A stretch of DNA of 64,000 nucleotides from Simkaniaceae bacterium (GTDB lineage Bacteria; Chlamydiota; Chlamydiia; Chlamydiales; JACRBE01), in NCBI GenBank assembly GCA_022763045.1, contig JALEGI010000014.1:94768-158767 (forward strand). The letters run 5' to 3'. A program made the position numbers and the translations under genes. The notes under the pieces were generated by a model. The model did not search any database. It was not told where the DNA came from and saw nothing but the letters and a program-made list of their open reading frames with translations. Position 1 is the first letter of the stretch. Every line of letters begins with the position of its first letter. Below, piece after piece: positions 24,600 through 34,081 of the stretch.

Positions 24600-25577
24600 A
24601 TGGATATATTACATATTATTCTTCCAGTGTTTGCGATTATCGTAACAGGATGGCTGTTACGTGCTATTAACTACATCACAGATTCAATGGCAGAGCAGAT
24701 GTACGTGTTTGCAAGACGCGTAGCCGCACCAGCGCTTCTACTTTTCTCATTGGGTTCAGTTTCATTCGGCCAAATTTGGTATTGGGACTACGTCGGTGTA
24801 TTTGGCGTCGTGACATTTGGTGTCTTTATTGTAGTTGCCTATCTAGCAACTGTGATGATGAAAAAATCATTTAACCGAGTCGCATGTGGCGCATTTGCTT
24901 GCATGGTCGGTAACGCCGCTTTCTTCGGCCTACCATTCCTTTATGGAATTTTTGGTCGTAGAGCGATGGTACCTGCTGCTGTCACAATGCTCATTCTCTT
25001 AGTTATGTACGCAGTCGTTGTGTTCATCTTAGAGATGGCTGGCTCAAAAAGAAGTTTCGAGAATGCAATTCGCAAAGCCGGAACGGTTTTATTTACTGAA
25101 ATCGTTGTGATTGCTGCGATTATCGGTATTCTCTACTCACTCACTGGTCTTCCAATTCCTGATGGAGTTGCTAAGTACCTACGCTTCTTTGAAGTTTCAT
25201 TTGTTGCTGTTGCGCTTTTCGCTTTCGGTGCACAGATCAACTTCAAGAACTTTGCTAAAGAGTGTTCTGAAGAATTCTTCCCAATGGTTTGGAAAGTTGC
25301 TGTGATGCCTGCATTAATGCTTTGGGTATCATGGGCATTCAAAATCCAAGCGATGTGGGCTGTTGTTGGGATTCTAGTTAGCGCAATGCCAACTGCTTTC
25401 ATTGCTCAAGTCTTGACCAAAGCTTATGGAAAAGACAAGCAAAAATCAGTTGTTGAGCGCGTTGGACGCATTTCACGAGTAACTGCAGTATGTGGGCTTG
25501 TTGCCCTCTTCTTCTGGCTACTTATCTTGGCTCATCTGTATCCAAGTGAGTTCCGCTTTACTCGTTCGTTCTACTAG
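24600..25577 (+). CDS. AEC-family transporter, first paralog
   Basis: A 325-residue membrane protein with about 10 helices in two inverted halves. The ILPVFAIIVTGWLLR start and the PAALLLF-type loop agree with the auxin-efflux-carrier (AEC) family, whose bacterial members (MdcF and relatives) carry malonate, malate or other dicarboxylates. A paralog lies at 31096-32061. GGAGA precedes ATG 24600, and a strong rho-independent terminator follows at 25610. Substrate unknown. Confidence 0.88.
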   Translation: MDILHIILPVFAIIVTGWLLRAINYITDSMAEQMYVFARRVAAPALLLFSLGSVSFGQIWYWDYVGVFGVVTFGVFIVVAYLATVMMKKSFNRVACGAFACMVGNAAFFGLPFLYGIFGRRAMVPAAVTMLILLVMYAVVVFILEMAGSKRSFENAIRKAGTVLFTEIVVIAAIIGILYSLTGLPIPDGVAKYLRFFEVSFVAVALFAFGAQINFKNFAKECSEEFFPMVWKVAVMPALMLWVSWAFKIQAMWAVVGILVSAMPTAFIAQVLTKAYGKDKQKSVVERVGRISRVTAVCGLVALFFWLLILAHLYPSEFRFTRSFY

Positions 25578-25609
25578 AAATAGACTCACGACCCAAACGT
25601 TGGCAAAAA

Positions 25610-25636
25610 GGCTCCTCATTTGAGGAGCCTTTTTTT
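25610..25636 (+). terminator. Rho-independent terminator after the first AEC gene
   Basis: GGCTCCTCA (25610-25618) pairs with TGAGGAGCC (25621-25629), followed by T7 (25630-25636). The preceding AAAAA pairs with part of the T tract, so it can work in both directions and would also serve the RAP gene that ends at 25646 on the minus strand. Confidence 0.92.
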
Positions 25637-25645
25637 ACCCAGTCA

Positions 25646-28045
25646 TCAGGCCCCAATGTAGTAGGGGCCTTTTTTTTCTAAAATAGCATCGATTCTTTCT
25701 CGAAGGAACTGCTCTCTTTCAAACGTATTTTTTGGCCAATCTAAATAAGAAATCACAAATAGCGAGATACCTAGCTTTCGATAGAGTGTATTTCTTAAGA
25801 TCGTGCTTCCATTTCTTCGTTTTGTTCCAGGTAAATAGTGCCAGGTTCCATCATATTCAATCGCAAGCGGTTTCGGCCCGGGTAAAAAGAAATCGGGTTT
25901 TAAGATTCCATGTAAGGTCTCTTGCTGTTTAAATCCTAGTCGGGCGACATACGTTGAGAGCTCACGCTCTTCAAAAGAGGATCCAGCTTGATCAATATCA
26001 AACTTCAGACGAGAAAGGGCCTCTTTTAAAACGGATAAAATCTTGGGGTCTAGGTCTAGAATAATCGCACAAGCCAAAAAGCGAGTGAGCCCTTTAACGT
26101 CTAGTCCAGCTATCTGATCTAAATTGAGTTCAATAATTCGTTTAAACCAGCTGTTAAAAGGAGTAGGCTGCTCTAATGTAGCTGTAAAAGTAGCAATAGC
26201 TTTTGCAAGAATCGATAAGTTATGAAGAGGTATGCGGTGAGCGATTAAAATATCAATCGCTCTCTCAACTCTGGTATCGTATTTTTTTGCCTTTGCTGCA
26301 TATGAAACAATTGTTGTTAGCGAATCATCATCTAAGGTATCCAAAGGCTCATTAAGAAGAGACTCTAAAAGAGAATCCGTGTTTAATTTTTCTGTAAAAG
26401 ATAAGAGTCTCGCTCTGTCTTTAAGAGAGAGTTCTTTGAAGTTTGCAAGAGCTGCTTTGAAAAGCTGTGTCGATGTCTTTTCATATTTTCCTTCTCCACG
26501 GTGAGCAAGTGTGAAGCCAATTTTATAACATGCTGCCGGCGCAGTTTCCATATCAGCTTGGGTTTTTGCTCTAGCAAAAGCGCTTAATTGCGTGCGAAGG
26601 TCAAACTCTCTCATTTCCTTTAAAGAGGTTGAATAAGCAATATCGGCTAGATCTGAAAGATTCATCGTTGGCAGTTGTCTACGAATTAAAAAGTTGCAAG
26701 TTGCGCAAAATCTATTTTTCAGGACCCCTCGATATGTATCAATCACCACATCTTTAGCAATCACTTCTCCCTCTTCGTACCCAAGCCGTTCAAACTCTGC
26801 CTCTAAAGCCGCATCTTCTTTTTTCAGGTCCTCTTGAGTTGGGACAATCCATAGGGGGTCAATTTGTATAGCGACTTCAGCCAATATTGCCAGTGAGTGG
26901 TTATTTAGATCCTCTTTCAGGGTTTGCTCTACGTAGTAGTGTAAATTCGTGTAAACAATATGCTGGCTATTGAATAAAATATTGCATAAAGCACTTTTAT
27001 CTTCTGGACGCACCATTGCCTGCCACGCTTTATGAGCAAGTTCCCTTAGCTCCCTTTCAAGTTCTTTGGGCGCTTTTTTCATAAAATGCATGAGCCCGAT
27101 ATAATGGCCATTTGTGAATTCCATCTCACCTGGTTTAGCCCTCAGAATTCGATGGACAATCGATGCATAAATATAAGTAGGGACACGATCCAACGTTGAG
27201 ACAATTTTAGCAATGCGAAGTATAGCTGCCCGGGGAGCCCTTGGGATAAATCTTTCAAAAACAGAAAGTAATTGGGTGCAAGCCTCCTTGTTTACATGGA
27301 CTCTGTTTGGATCGAGGGTAAAAATTGCTGCTTCTATAGTTTTATCTTCAGTGTCCACATCTGGTAGGATGTCAAAAAGAGAGATAAATCCTCTTTCAAT
27401 CACATCCACTCCAATCTCTTTTAGCTGGTGGGCTGAGGCCACCCTACCGTCTAGTGACATTCTTCTATTGTACTTGATGAAGTGATCAATAAAATTTTCA
27501 TAGAGGTGTTTATATCCAAGTCTTTTAATGGTTTTTAAAACTAGGGTAAATTCTAAGCCATTACAACTATCAATTCTGGACAAAAAATGTTCAAGCAATC
27601 CATTTGCGATCGCAGTGTTTGCCTCCATTTCTATTAGATTAAAATAAGAGGAGACAACCTGTCTCATTTCAGTTTTTCTATGAGTGAATCTAGCAACTAC
27701 GCGTTCAGTTAGCTTATTGCCTACAGCAGAGGAGAGTTTAATATGTCTAGTCTTATGCATTAACTTGATAAATTTGCTCGCTGTAAAGGTGGGAATCCGA
27801 TCAAAAATCTCTGCAATCCTACGTATGATTCGATCTAAATCTGGTTCCCTTTTAATAAACGACTCAAGGCGATACCAGTCTTCTCGTGACATTTTCCCAG
27901 GGCGTAGGTTGGAACGTGTAGGCCTGCCTTTATAGGCTTGATACCTCGATCTATTCGCTCGCCTTCCAAGTTCTCGACCTGAGCCCATTGAATCTCTAAA
28001 AGCTTGCCGCTGCTGGGCATATCTGTGAAATGTAGTTCTTTCCAT
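25646..28045 (-). CDS. RAP-domain protein, first paralog
   Basis: About 799 residues. The first 60 are basic and disordered; then a long run of alpha-helical repeats (FDRIPTFTASKFIKLM, then repeated helix pairs like those of FASTK/OPR proteins) reaches about residue 690. The last 80 hold a RAP domain: PLAIEYDGTWHYLPG, then ILRNTLYRKLGISLFVISYLDWP. RAP domains have a restriction-endonuclease-like fold and occur in organellar RNA-processing proteins. Bacterial examples are few, mostly in host-associated lineages. The start is ATG 28045, five bases after AGGAGAT; the frame is open upstream from a TTG at 28093. It is a tandem paralog of the next gene. Confidence 0.85.
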   Translation of the reverse strand: MERTTFHRYAQQRQAFRDSMGSGRELGRRANRSRYQAYKGRPTRSNLRPGKMSREDWYRLESFIKREPDLDRIIRRIAEIFDRIPTFTASKFIKLMHKTRHIKLSSAVGNKLTERVVARFTHRKTEMRQVVSSYFNLIEMEANTAIANGLLEHFLSRIDSCNGLEFTLVLKTIKRLGYKHLYENFIDHFIKYNRRMSLDGRVASAHQLKEIGVDVIERGFISLFDILPDVDTEDKTIEAAIFTLDPNRVHVNKEACTQLLSVFERFIPRAPRAAILRIAKIVSTLDRVPTYIYASIVHRILRAKPGEMEFTNGHYIGLMHFMKKAPKELERELRELAHKAWQAMVRPEDKSALCNILFNSQHIVYTNLHYYVEQTLKEDLNNHSLAILAEVAIQIDPLWIVPTQEDLKKEDAALEAEFERLGYEEGEVIAKDVVIDTYRGVLKNRFCATCNFLIRRQLPTMNLSDLADIAYSTSLKEMREFDLRTQLSAFARAKTQADMETAPAACYKIGFTLAHRGEGKYEKTSTQLFKAALANFKELSLKDRARLLSFTEKLNTDSLLESLLNEPLDTLDDDSLTTIVSYAAKAKKYDTRVERAIDILIAHRIPLHNLSILAKAIATFTATLEQPTPFNSWFKRIIELNLDQIAGLDVKGLTRFLACAIILDLDPKILSVLKEALSRLKFDIDQAGSSFEERELSTYVARLGFKQQETLHGILKPDFFLPGPKPLAIEYDGTWHYLPGTKRRNGSTILRNTLYRKLGISLFVISYLDWPKNTFEREQFLRERIDAILEKKGPYYIGA

Positions 28046-28167
28046 AATATCTCCTGATTTTAGGTGGATATTATGCGTGAATATTACATACAAATCAAAT
28101 GAAACAAAAAGTGTTGAATTAGAATCGTTTCATCTTAGGGTGAATATTGGGATCTTAATAATTATGT

Positions 28168-30513
28168 TTAGTGGCCAATATAGATTGGTCCTTCATTTGA
28201 CATGATTGTTTTGATCCCCTTTTCAAGAAAGCGCATTTGCTTCTCCTTTCTTTCAGGCCAGTCTAAGTAAGAAATGACAAAAAGCGAGTATCCTAGCTTG
28301 CGATAGAGGGCATTTCTCAAGATCGTCTCTCCATTTCGCCGGTTGGTGTCAGGTATATAGTGCCAAAAGCCATCATATTCGATCGCAATGGGTTTTTCTC
28401 CCGGTCGATAACAATCAGGATTCAGGACTTCATGTAAGCGGTGGTTTCGTTCAAATCCAAGTTTGGACGCAAGGTTTGAGACCTCAAGTTCTTCTTTAGA
28501 GACTCGGGGTGGATCTATATCAAATTTCCGAGCTCGTAGAGCATCTGCTAGCTTATCGATTACGGCAGGGTAGACCTCAAATATGATGGCACTTGCTAAA
28601 AAGCGCGTCAGGTCTTTCACGTCGAATGCACAAATTAAAGGCACATTGCTCTGAATTAACTCCTTACACCAAGGGGCAAAAGGGGTAGGTTCACCTTGTA
28701 TTGCTGCGAAAGTGGCAATGGCTTTTACCAAAATGGCCATTTCATTTAGAGGTAGCCTGCGCTCGATGAGGATTCTGATAGCCGTTTCAACGCGGACATC
28801 GTATTTTTTTGCCTTTGCTGAGTTTGAGACGATTGTTAATAACGTCTTATTTTTCAAAATCGTAAGCTTTTCATTTAAGAGTGAATCTAACAGAGGATCT
28901 ATATTCAATTTTTGTGCATAGTCTAAAATTTGAGCCCTTTCAGAAATCTTGAGTTTACAACTCTTTACGATTGCGGCTTGAAAAAGTTTTTTTGCAATGC
29001 CTTCATGCCGAGTTTCTCCACCCCGAACTAAAGAGAGAGCGATTGTTAAACAAGCAGATGGAAATTCACACAACTCGAAACGGGAGATGCGATTAGCAGC
29101 TTTAACCAACGCGTCCTGGAGGTGAAAGTCTTTTAATGCAGGGTGACTTGTCGTGATGGCAAGGTGGGCCAAATCGGGCAGGCGCATGGAAGGCAGTCGC
29201 TCCTGAACTGCTGTGGCTACCTGACAAATTACGTTTGTTTTTGTCATATATTGGAAGCTTTCAATCACTCTTTCTTCTTCAATTGCCTCACCCTCTTCGT
29301 AAATAAGATGTTCAGGATCTGAGTCAACCAGTCTCTGGTGCTCTCTACTGATCTCATCTCTTGTTGGGCGAATAGAATCTGGGTTTAACCCAATCGCAAT
29401 ATCTAATAAAATGCCTAGCGAGCGATCATCCAAAGTCTCTTTTAGCGTGTCGGAAAGGTAGTTGTATAAATGTACATGGTGAATATGACAACTTTTGAAT
29501 AGATTCTGGCAAAAGAGGCTTTTATCTTTTGGAAGGGTCATTAAAAGCCAACCTTGATGTGCAAGCGCTCGCATTCGTTCTTCAAGCTCTTTAGGTGTCT
29601 TTTGTAAAAAATACAGAAGCGTATTGAACTCGTCTTGGGAGAGCTGCATTTTTTCAGCTGGAGCAGTAAGAACGCGGTTAATGAGGCGTGCGTAGACTGA
29701 AGTGGGGACGAAGTCTAAGGTCAACAGAATTTTAGCGATGCGGATAATAGCTGCTTTATTGGCTCTTTGTAGAAAAGATTCAAAGACCCTAAGTAATTGG
29801 TCGCATGCTGGTTTGTTCTTGTGAATCTGATCTGGATCAAGTGTGAAAAGTGCCGCCTCAATATTTCTATCTTCGTTTCTTTCGCTAGGCAGGATATCAA
29901 AAACGGTAACCATGCGAGTTTCAATGACATCAACACCAATTTCTTTTAATTGATGTGCTGCAAATATGCGGTCGTCTAATGTCATTGTTCCAAAATTTTT
30001 TCTGAAATGCTCCACAAAATGAGGAAAGAGTTGTGTATATCCAATCCTTCTAATCGTTTTTAAAACGATACCAAACCCTAAGCCTGTGCTACTTTCAATG
30101 TGTTTTATAAAATGGTCACGTAGCTGGTTGGCAATCTCGAGTTTTCCACCCATTGATGTTAGATCTAAATAAGCCATAGATACGTGCCTTGAATCAGTTT
30201 TATCATGGGTAAATCTATTCACAACACATTTAGTAAGCGCATCACCTTGTTCGGACTTAAGACTGATACGTCTATTTTTCATAATAGTTAAAAATTTACT
30301 CGCAGTATACGTTGGTAAACGGTCGAAAATAGCAGTTATTTTATTGATAAGAGTGTGTGTATTTGTTTCGCGATGTACCCAGTTCGTAAGTCGAGCTATT
30401 TCATCTTTGGTGATCTCGTTGAATTTACGTCGTCTACCAGACCCATTGTGGTTTAGCCTTTCCCTATGTGCTTTGTATTGGGCCCCAAAACGACCGTATG
30501 ACACTCTTTCCAT
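28168..30513 (-). CDS. RAP-domain protein, second paralog
   Basis: About 781 residues, plainly a paralog of the 25646 gene throughout: the N-terminal IFDRLPTYTASKFL and RFTHDKTDSRHVSMAYLDL, the middle HQLKEIGVDVIE, and the C-terminal RAP domain with IAIEYDGFWHYIPD and YRKLGYSLFVISYLDWP. The conserved Asp of EYDG and the His of WHY are kept, so if the fold cuts nucleic acid it may be active. ATG 30513 follows GGAGGT by five bases. It lies 122 bases upstream of the first paralog, both on the minus strand. A host-directed RNA function is possible but unproved. Confidence 0.85.
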   Translation of the reverse strand: MERVSYGRFGAQYKAHRERLNHNGSGRRRKFNEITKDEIARLTNWVHRETNTHTLINKITAIFDRLPTYTASKFLTIMKNRRISLKSEQGDALTKCVVNRFTHDKTDSRHVSMAYLDLTSMGGKLEIANQLRDHFIKHIESSTGLGFGIVLKTIRRIGYTQLFPHFVEHFRKNFGTMTLDDRIFAAHQLKEIGVDVIETRMVTVFDILPSERNEDRNIEAALFTLDPDQIHKNKPACDQLLRVFESFLQRANKAAIIRIAKILLTLDFVPTSVYARLINRVLTAPAEKMQLSQDEFNTLLYFLQKTPKELEERMRALAHQGWLLMTLPKDKSLFCQNLFKSCHIHHVHLYNYLSDTLKETLDDRSLGILLDIAIGLNPDSIRPTRDEISREHQRLVDSDPEHLIYEEGEAIEEERVIESFQYMTKTNVICQVATAVQERLPSMRLPDLAHLAITTSHPALKDFHLQDALVKAANRISRFELCEFPSACLTIALSLVRGGETRHEGIAKKLFQAAIVKSCKLKISERAQILDYAQKLNIDPLLDSLLNEKLTILKNKTLLTIVSNSAKAKKYDVRVETAIRILIERRLPLNEMAILVKAIATFAAIQGEPTPFAPWCKELIQSNVPLICAFDVKDLTRFLASAIIFEVYPAVIDKLADALRARKFDIDPPRVSKEELEVSNLASKLGFERNHRLHEVLNPDCYRPGEKPIAIEYDGFWHYIPDTNRRNGETILRNALYRKLGYSLFVISYLDWPERKEKQMRFLEKGIKTIMSNEGPIYIGH

Positions 30514-30589
30514 ATTACCTCCAATATTTGGCAAATAGTATACACAAGCCGGCTCATTTAATCTAATTAATTGTTATAAAATTTTTTGT

Positions 30590-31084
30590 TTAGTTTACGA
30601 GTGTTGCTATAATGCATCTTGTCATTTCATCAGGGTGCGCTTTCTTTTTTTGTAGATTCGGTGGAACCGGTATCACAACGATGTTATATGCGCGATAACA
30701 GATACCTTCAAGTGCAGAGCGTTGACGCAGAGTTGTTGTCCCGGGGATATAGTCCTCTTCACTATAAAAGATCACAGCGATAGCTTGCTTACCTGGAATT
30801 ACCGGTCGATAAAATATCGGGGTGAGGCAATCATTTATGACCTGGCTCTGACGAAAGCCGAGTGCTTCATAGTAGGGAGCTTCGATTGGAGGTTTAAGAG
30901 AAGGTATAAGCACTTTTTGTAATTCGCTGCGAATCCTCTTATCTAATTGTAATATGCTTGCTGCATAGCACACGTTTTTAATCATGTCGCGAGCGATCGG
31001 ATAAGCGAAATTACTAGTTAAAAAAAAGGTTGCAAAAAGTTTTTGAATTGAGCTAGGGTGACAAGAAACGCAATTTTTTTTCAA
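30590..31084 (-). pseudogene. Decayed third RAP paralog
   Basis: 164 residues of which only the C-terminal part aligns with the RAP domains of its two neighbours: AIAVIFYSEEDYIPGTTTLRQRSALEGICYRAYNIVV in pieces corresponds to the EYDG...HYLPG...LYRKLG...FVISY pattern, but the Asp-Gly and Trp-His are lost. The N-terminal helical repeats are missing and the frame opens with TTG next to AT-rich sequence with no ribosome site. I infer a truncated copy that lost most of its repeats and its active-site residues. Confidence 0.6.
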
Positions 31085-31095
31085 AAGGAGCCTAT

Positions 31096-32061
31096 ATGTT
31101 AGGACTAATTCTTCCCGTATTTGCGTTGGTGGTGACCGGCTGGGTATTGCGCGGTCTCAAGTACATCAGCGAATCCATGGCAGATGATCTTCTCGATTTT
31201 TCTATGTATATCGGTATGCCGATCCTGCTAGCTAACTCTTTTGCCACTGCATATTTTTCCAGAATTTGGGACTGGAAGTTCATTGGCGTATGGGGCATTG
31301 TCGTCTTCGGCTTAATGCTCATTTACATCTACATTGGCGCTGTCATCGCTAAAAAGCCTTTCCACCATGTGGCTGTCAAGTCGTTTGCTCATTGCTGCGG
31401 CGCAAACCTTACAACATTTGGTTTGGCATTTATCTTTGCGATTTTTGGCCGTGAAACAATGCTACCTGCAGCACTCACATGGGCAGTGATCCTATTGATC
31501 TACGCCTTCATGCATGCATGGTGCGAGTATAAGACTGGCAAAAACGTGACAATGGAGCGTTGCCTTAAACACTTTGCTAAAGTCTTTTTCAACCCAGCAA
31601 TGATTGGTGCCATCATCGGTGTGCTCTATTCACTTACTGGTTTTGGCATTGCAAATGGTGTTGAGCGCTACCTAAGACTCTTTGAGTGGGCAGCAGTTGT
31701 GACTGCGCTTGTCTCATTTGGCGCGCTTTGCGATTTCACAAGCTTTACACGTGGCCTCAGAGCGCAGTTCTGGCCGCTGGTTTGGAAACTTGCTGTGATG
31801 CCAGCTGTTGTGCTTTGGGCATGCGTGAGCTTTGAAGTGAGCGCTGTTTGGGCGGTTGCCGGCATCTTAATTGCTGGAATGCCAGCAGCTTTCCACTCTG
31901 CATGGCTTGCTGATGATTTCGCAAAAGGAAAAGCATCAACTGATGTTCACGATTTCCTTAGCGTATCGATGATTGCAGGACTAGTAACACTCTACTTCTG
32001 GATGTTTATCCTCAATCACTTCTACCCAACAGTATTTGCTCATGCTGGGCGTCTATACTAA
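31096..32061 (+). CDS. AEC-family transporter, second paralog
   Basis: A 321-residue paralog of the 24600 carrier; the start ILPVFALVVTGWVLRG and the IFAIFGRETMLPAAL segment match it closely. About 10 membrane helices. AAAAGGAG precedes ATG 31096. The two carriers are the same direction and enclose the three minus-strand RAP genes, so either an AEC tandem duplication was split by the RAP block or the whole unit was duplicated. The next gene starts 8 bases later, so the carrier and the phytase may be co-expressed. Confidence 0.87.
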   Translation: MLGLILPVFALVVTGWVLRGLKYISESMADDLLDFSMYIGMPILLANSFATAYFSRIWDWKFIGVWGIVVFGLMLIYIYIGAVIAKKPFHHVAVKSFAHCCGANLTTFGLAFIFAIFGRETMLPAALTWAVILLIYAFMHAWCEYKTGKNVTMERCLKHFAKVFFNPAMIGAIIGVLYSLTGFGIANGVERYLRLFEWAAVVTALVSFGALCDFTSFTRGLRAQFWPLVWKLAVMPAVVLWACVSFEVSAVWAVAGILIAGMPAAFHSAWLADDFAKGKASTDVHDFLSVSMIAGLVTLYFWMFILNHFYPTVFAHAGRLY

Positions 32062-32068
32062 GGCCGTG

Positions 32069-33040
32069 ATGCTGAGCGCGCTTGTCGCGCTCAGCGCTTG
32101 TGCTCCCTCACCTAAAGTTACAACCACCTCAATGAAACGCGACGCCGATGAGTGCGATTTTTGGATTGATGCGGATGATTCGAGCCGCTCAGTGCTAATT
32201 GGCAACGACAAAGAAACTCCAGGATGTTTGTATGTGTGGGATATGGAGGGGAAAAAGCTCTTTGAAACAGAGCCCATCATCATGCCCGTCGGCGTGAGCG
32301 TGCGCAAAGGGATTAAACTTGGCAACCGAGAAATTGATGTCGTAGGGACAGGTGTGCGCAGTACAAATGAAATTAAGATTTTTGAGATCGACCCTAAAAC
32401 GCGTCACCTGATTGACCGCACCTCAAAGCGAGGGATATCCTCAGGATTTACCTACCGCACCTACGGCTTTTGTCTCTACAAGCGCCCCAGTGATGGCGCT
32501 CTTTTTGCCTTTGCTAGCGATCGCAAGGTGAATGAAATTCACCAAATTCGCCTTCAAGATGACGGCGAGGGCAACTTCGAGGGAAAATTGGTGCGCAAAT
32601 TCGGAAAGGGCGACCAAAAACGTTTTGTCGAGGGAATGATTGCCGATGATGAGCTTGGCTATTTTTACTGCTGCGATGAGCGCTACTCGATTTTAAAATA
32701 TTGGGCAGACCCAGCAAAAAAAGATAATCGACTACTCAATAAATTTGCCCTCGACGACAATATCAAAAAAGATCGCGAGGGACTAGCTCTCTATCTTGAG
32801 CCGCAGGGCAAGGGCTATCTTATCGTTTCAAGTCAGGGGAATTCTTCGTTTAACATCTACCAAAGAGAGGGCAATAATGCCTTTGTCAAGCAGGTAAAAC
32901 CCAAAGGAGTCTACTACTCTGACGGCATTGCTTGCACCTCAACGCCTATTTTACCCAAGTTCCCAAAAGGCGTCTTCGCTGCCCATAATGATACCGACAC
33001 AAATTTCGTTCTCTACTCATGGGAAGAATTGATGCCTTAG
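32069..33040 (+). CDS. Beta-propeller phytase-like lipoprotein
   Basis: 323 residues. The signal peptide ends in a lipobox (MLSALVALSAC), so it should be lipid-anchored. The mature part resembles beta-propeller phytases: CDFWIDADDSSRSVLIGNDK at the start, VWDMEGKKL, and the later DREGLALYLEPQGKGYLIVSSQG, which match blades that bind Ca2+ and phosphate. Phytases release phosphate from myo-inositol hexakisphosphate. ATG 32069 has AAGG upstream and follows the AEC stop by seven bases; an in-frame TTG at 32036 would need to read through the carrier end. A phosphate-scavenging role fits a host-bound bacterium but is inference. Confidence 0.8.
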   Translation: MLSALVALSACAPSPKVTTTSMKRDADECDFWIDADDSSRSVLIGNDKETPGCLYVWDMEGKKLFETEPIIMPVGVSVRKGIKLGNREIDVVGTGVRSTNEIKIFEIDPKTRHLIDRTSKRGISSGFTYRTYGFCLYKRPSDGALFAFASDRKVNEIHQIRLQDDGEGNFEGKLVRKFGKGDQKRFVEGMIADDELGYFYCCDERYSILKYWADPAKKDNRLLNKFALDDNIKKDREGLALYLEPQGKGYLIVSSQGNSSFNIYQREGNNAFVKQVKPKGVYYSDGIACTSTPILPKFPKGVFAAHNDTDTNFVLYSWEELMP

Positions 33041-33089
33041 TTAAGAGGATAGGTTCACGTGTGATTTTCTACAGGTATGTTTGATTTTT

Positions 33090-33360
33090 TTTTACCACAG
33101 AGGACACAGAGAGCACAGAGAAGAGGTTTTTAAGCTGTAGGGCCTGTAAACCCACTTGGCTATGTTGCACAACTCAAGTTTACAAGGTATGAGAACCTGA
33201 TTTAATCAGGTCGAAGAGCGCCTTCAGGGCGCTCAGGGGGCCCCAGATTTGCGCTATCGCGACGAACCAAGCGTATAGTTAATACGTGTGAGGAGCGATA
33301 GAGTAAAGCTGGGGTGCCATGATGCGGCCAAAAAGCTGAGGTGCATTTATGCAACTCAGC
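33090..33360 (+). repeat. Dispersed structured element, copy A
   Basis: Non-coding stretch after the phytase gene. It begins with a CACAGAG-rich box (33093-33124), then a hairpin CCTGAT/ATCAGG (33196-33210). The core is stem P1 GAGCGCC/GGCGCTC (33216-33234), P2 CCCCAG (33241-33246) with CTGGGG (33309-33314), P3 CTATCGC (33254-33260) with GCGATAG (33295-33301), P4 CGTAT/ATACG (33272-33286), and a last hairpin GCTGAG.../...CTCAGC (33335-33360). P2, P3 and P4 nest. Copies B and C share most of this. A separate dyad CCTGTAAAC/GTTTACAAGG spans 33143-33187. Confidence 0.85.
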
Positions 33361-33364
33361 CAAG

Positions 33365-34066
33365 CTAGGTTTTCTTCTCGTCTTTGACGTGCGATAGATA
33401 GGAGTAGACTGCGACGAGTCTTGCAACCAGAATTGCGATGTAAAACTGACCGACGATCCCTTCAATGATTGTGAAGGTCTGCGCGATATCAAGGCGCGCG
33501 GCGATGTCTCCATACCCTATGGTAAGTAGTGTGACAAAGCTAAAGTAGAGCATCTCAGAGAGGTAGTGATTGTGGGCATAAAATGAGGCGTCTTTGTCAA
33601 TGAGGTGAAAGGAGCCTGGAATCAGAAACTCTATCAAGTAGTAGATAAAGGCAAAGGCAAAGGCGATAAGAAAGTAAACGCAGATGGTGCCGCGCAGCGT
33701 TTCAAGTGTGACTGTAGCATTTAAGATCACGCGGGCGAGAATGGAGCAGGAGCAGAGGACGATGGCAGCTGAAGTGAGAAAGAGAAAAAGGCCAATGACA
33801 ATTGGATGGGGGAAGGCAAGGCAGACCCAGCTGAGCACCATGCCCGGGATGGCAAGCACTCCAACGGCAATTTTCATTCCCTTAGTGTGGCGGCAATTAA
33901 ACACAGATGCTAAGATCGCAAGGGTGAAAAAAAAGGTCCAGATGCCATCGTAGATCGGTCCGCGATCGTAGGGGCGAAAGACAAATAGGACGACGAGAAA
34001 GACCATCAACTGCGTGAAGTGGGTCTTGGTCATCGAGCGGAGCTTAGTAAAAGCGTTTTTAGCCAT
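33365..34066 (-). CDS. Potassium channel, 2-TM pore type
   Basis: A protein of 233 residues with about five to six hydrophobic segments. The pore loop LTIGYGD near residue 185 is the K+ selectivity filter, and it is followed by a final helix (FTIIEGIVGQFYIAILVARLV). The front half (four helices) is unlike KcsA and may be a voltage-like or lineage-specific extension. No RCK domain follows. The start is ATG 34066 with GAGGG a few bases upstream. It diverges from the SET gene and the two starts are 16 bases apart, so they share a promoter region. Confidence 0.88.
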   Translation of the reverse strand: MAKNAFTKLRSMTKTHFTQLMVFLVVLFVFRPYDRGPIYDGIWTFFFTLAILASVFNCRHTKGMKIAVGVLAIPGMVLSWVCLAFPHPIVIGLFLFLTSAAIVLCSCSILARVILNATVTLETLRGTICVYFLIAFAFAFIYYLIEFLIPGSFHLIDKDASFYAHNHYLSEMLYFSFVTLLTIGYGDIAARLDIAQTFTIIEGIVGQFYIAILVARLVAVYSYLSHVKDEKKT

Positions 34067-34081
34067 AACCCTCATATAATT

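Noticed and set aside
33202..33513. Minus-strand frame across copy A and the channel gene end
   Set aside because: It overlaps the structured element and the K+ channel coding region in another frame.
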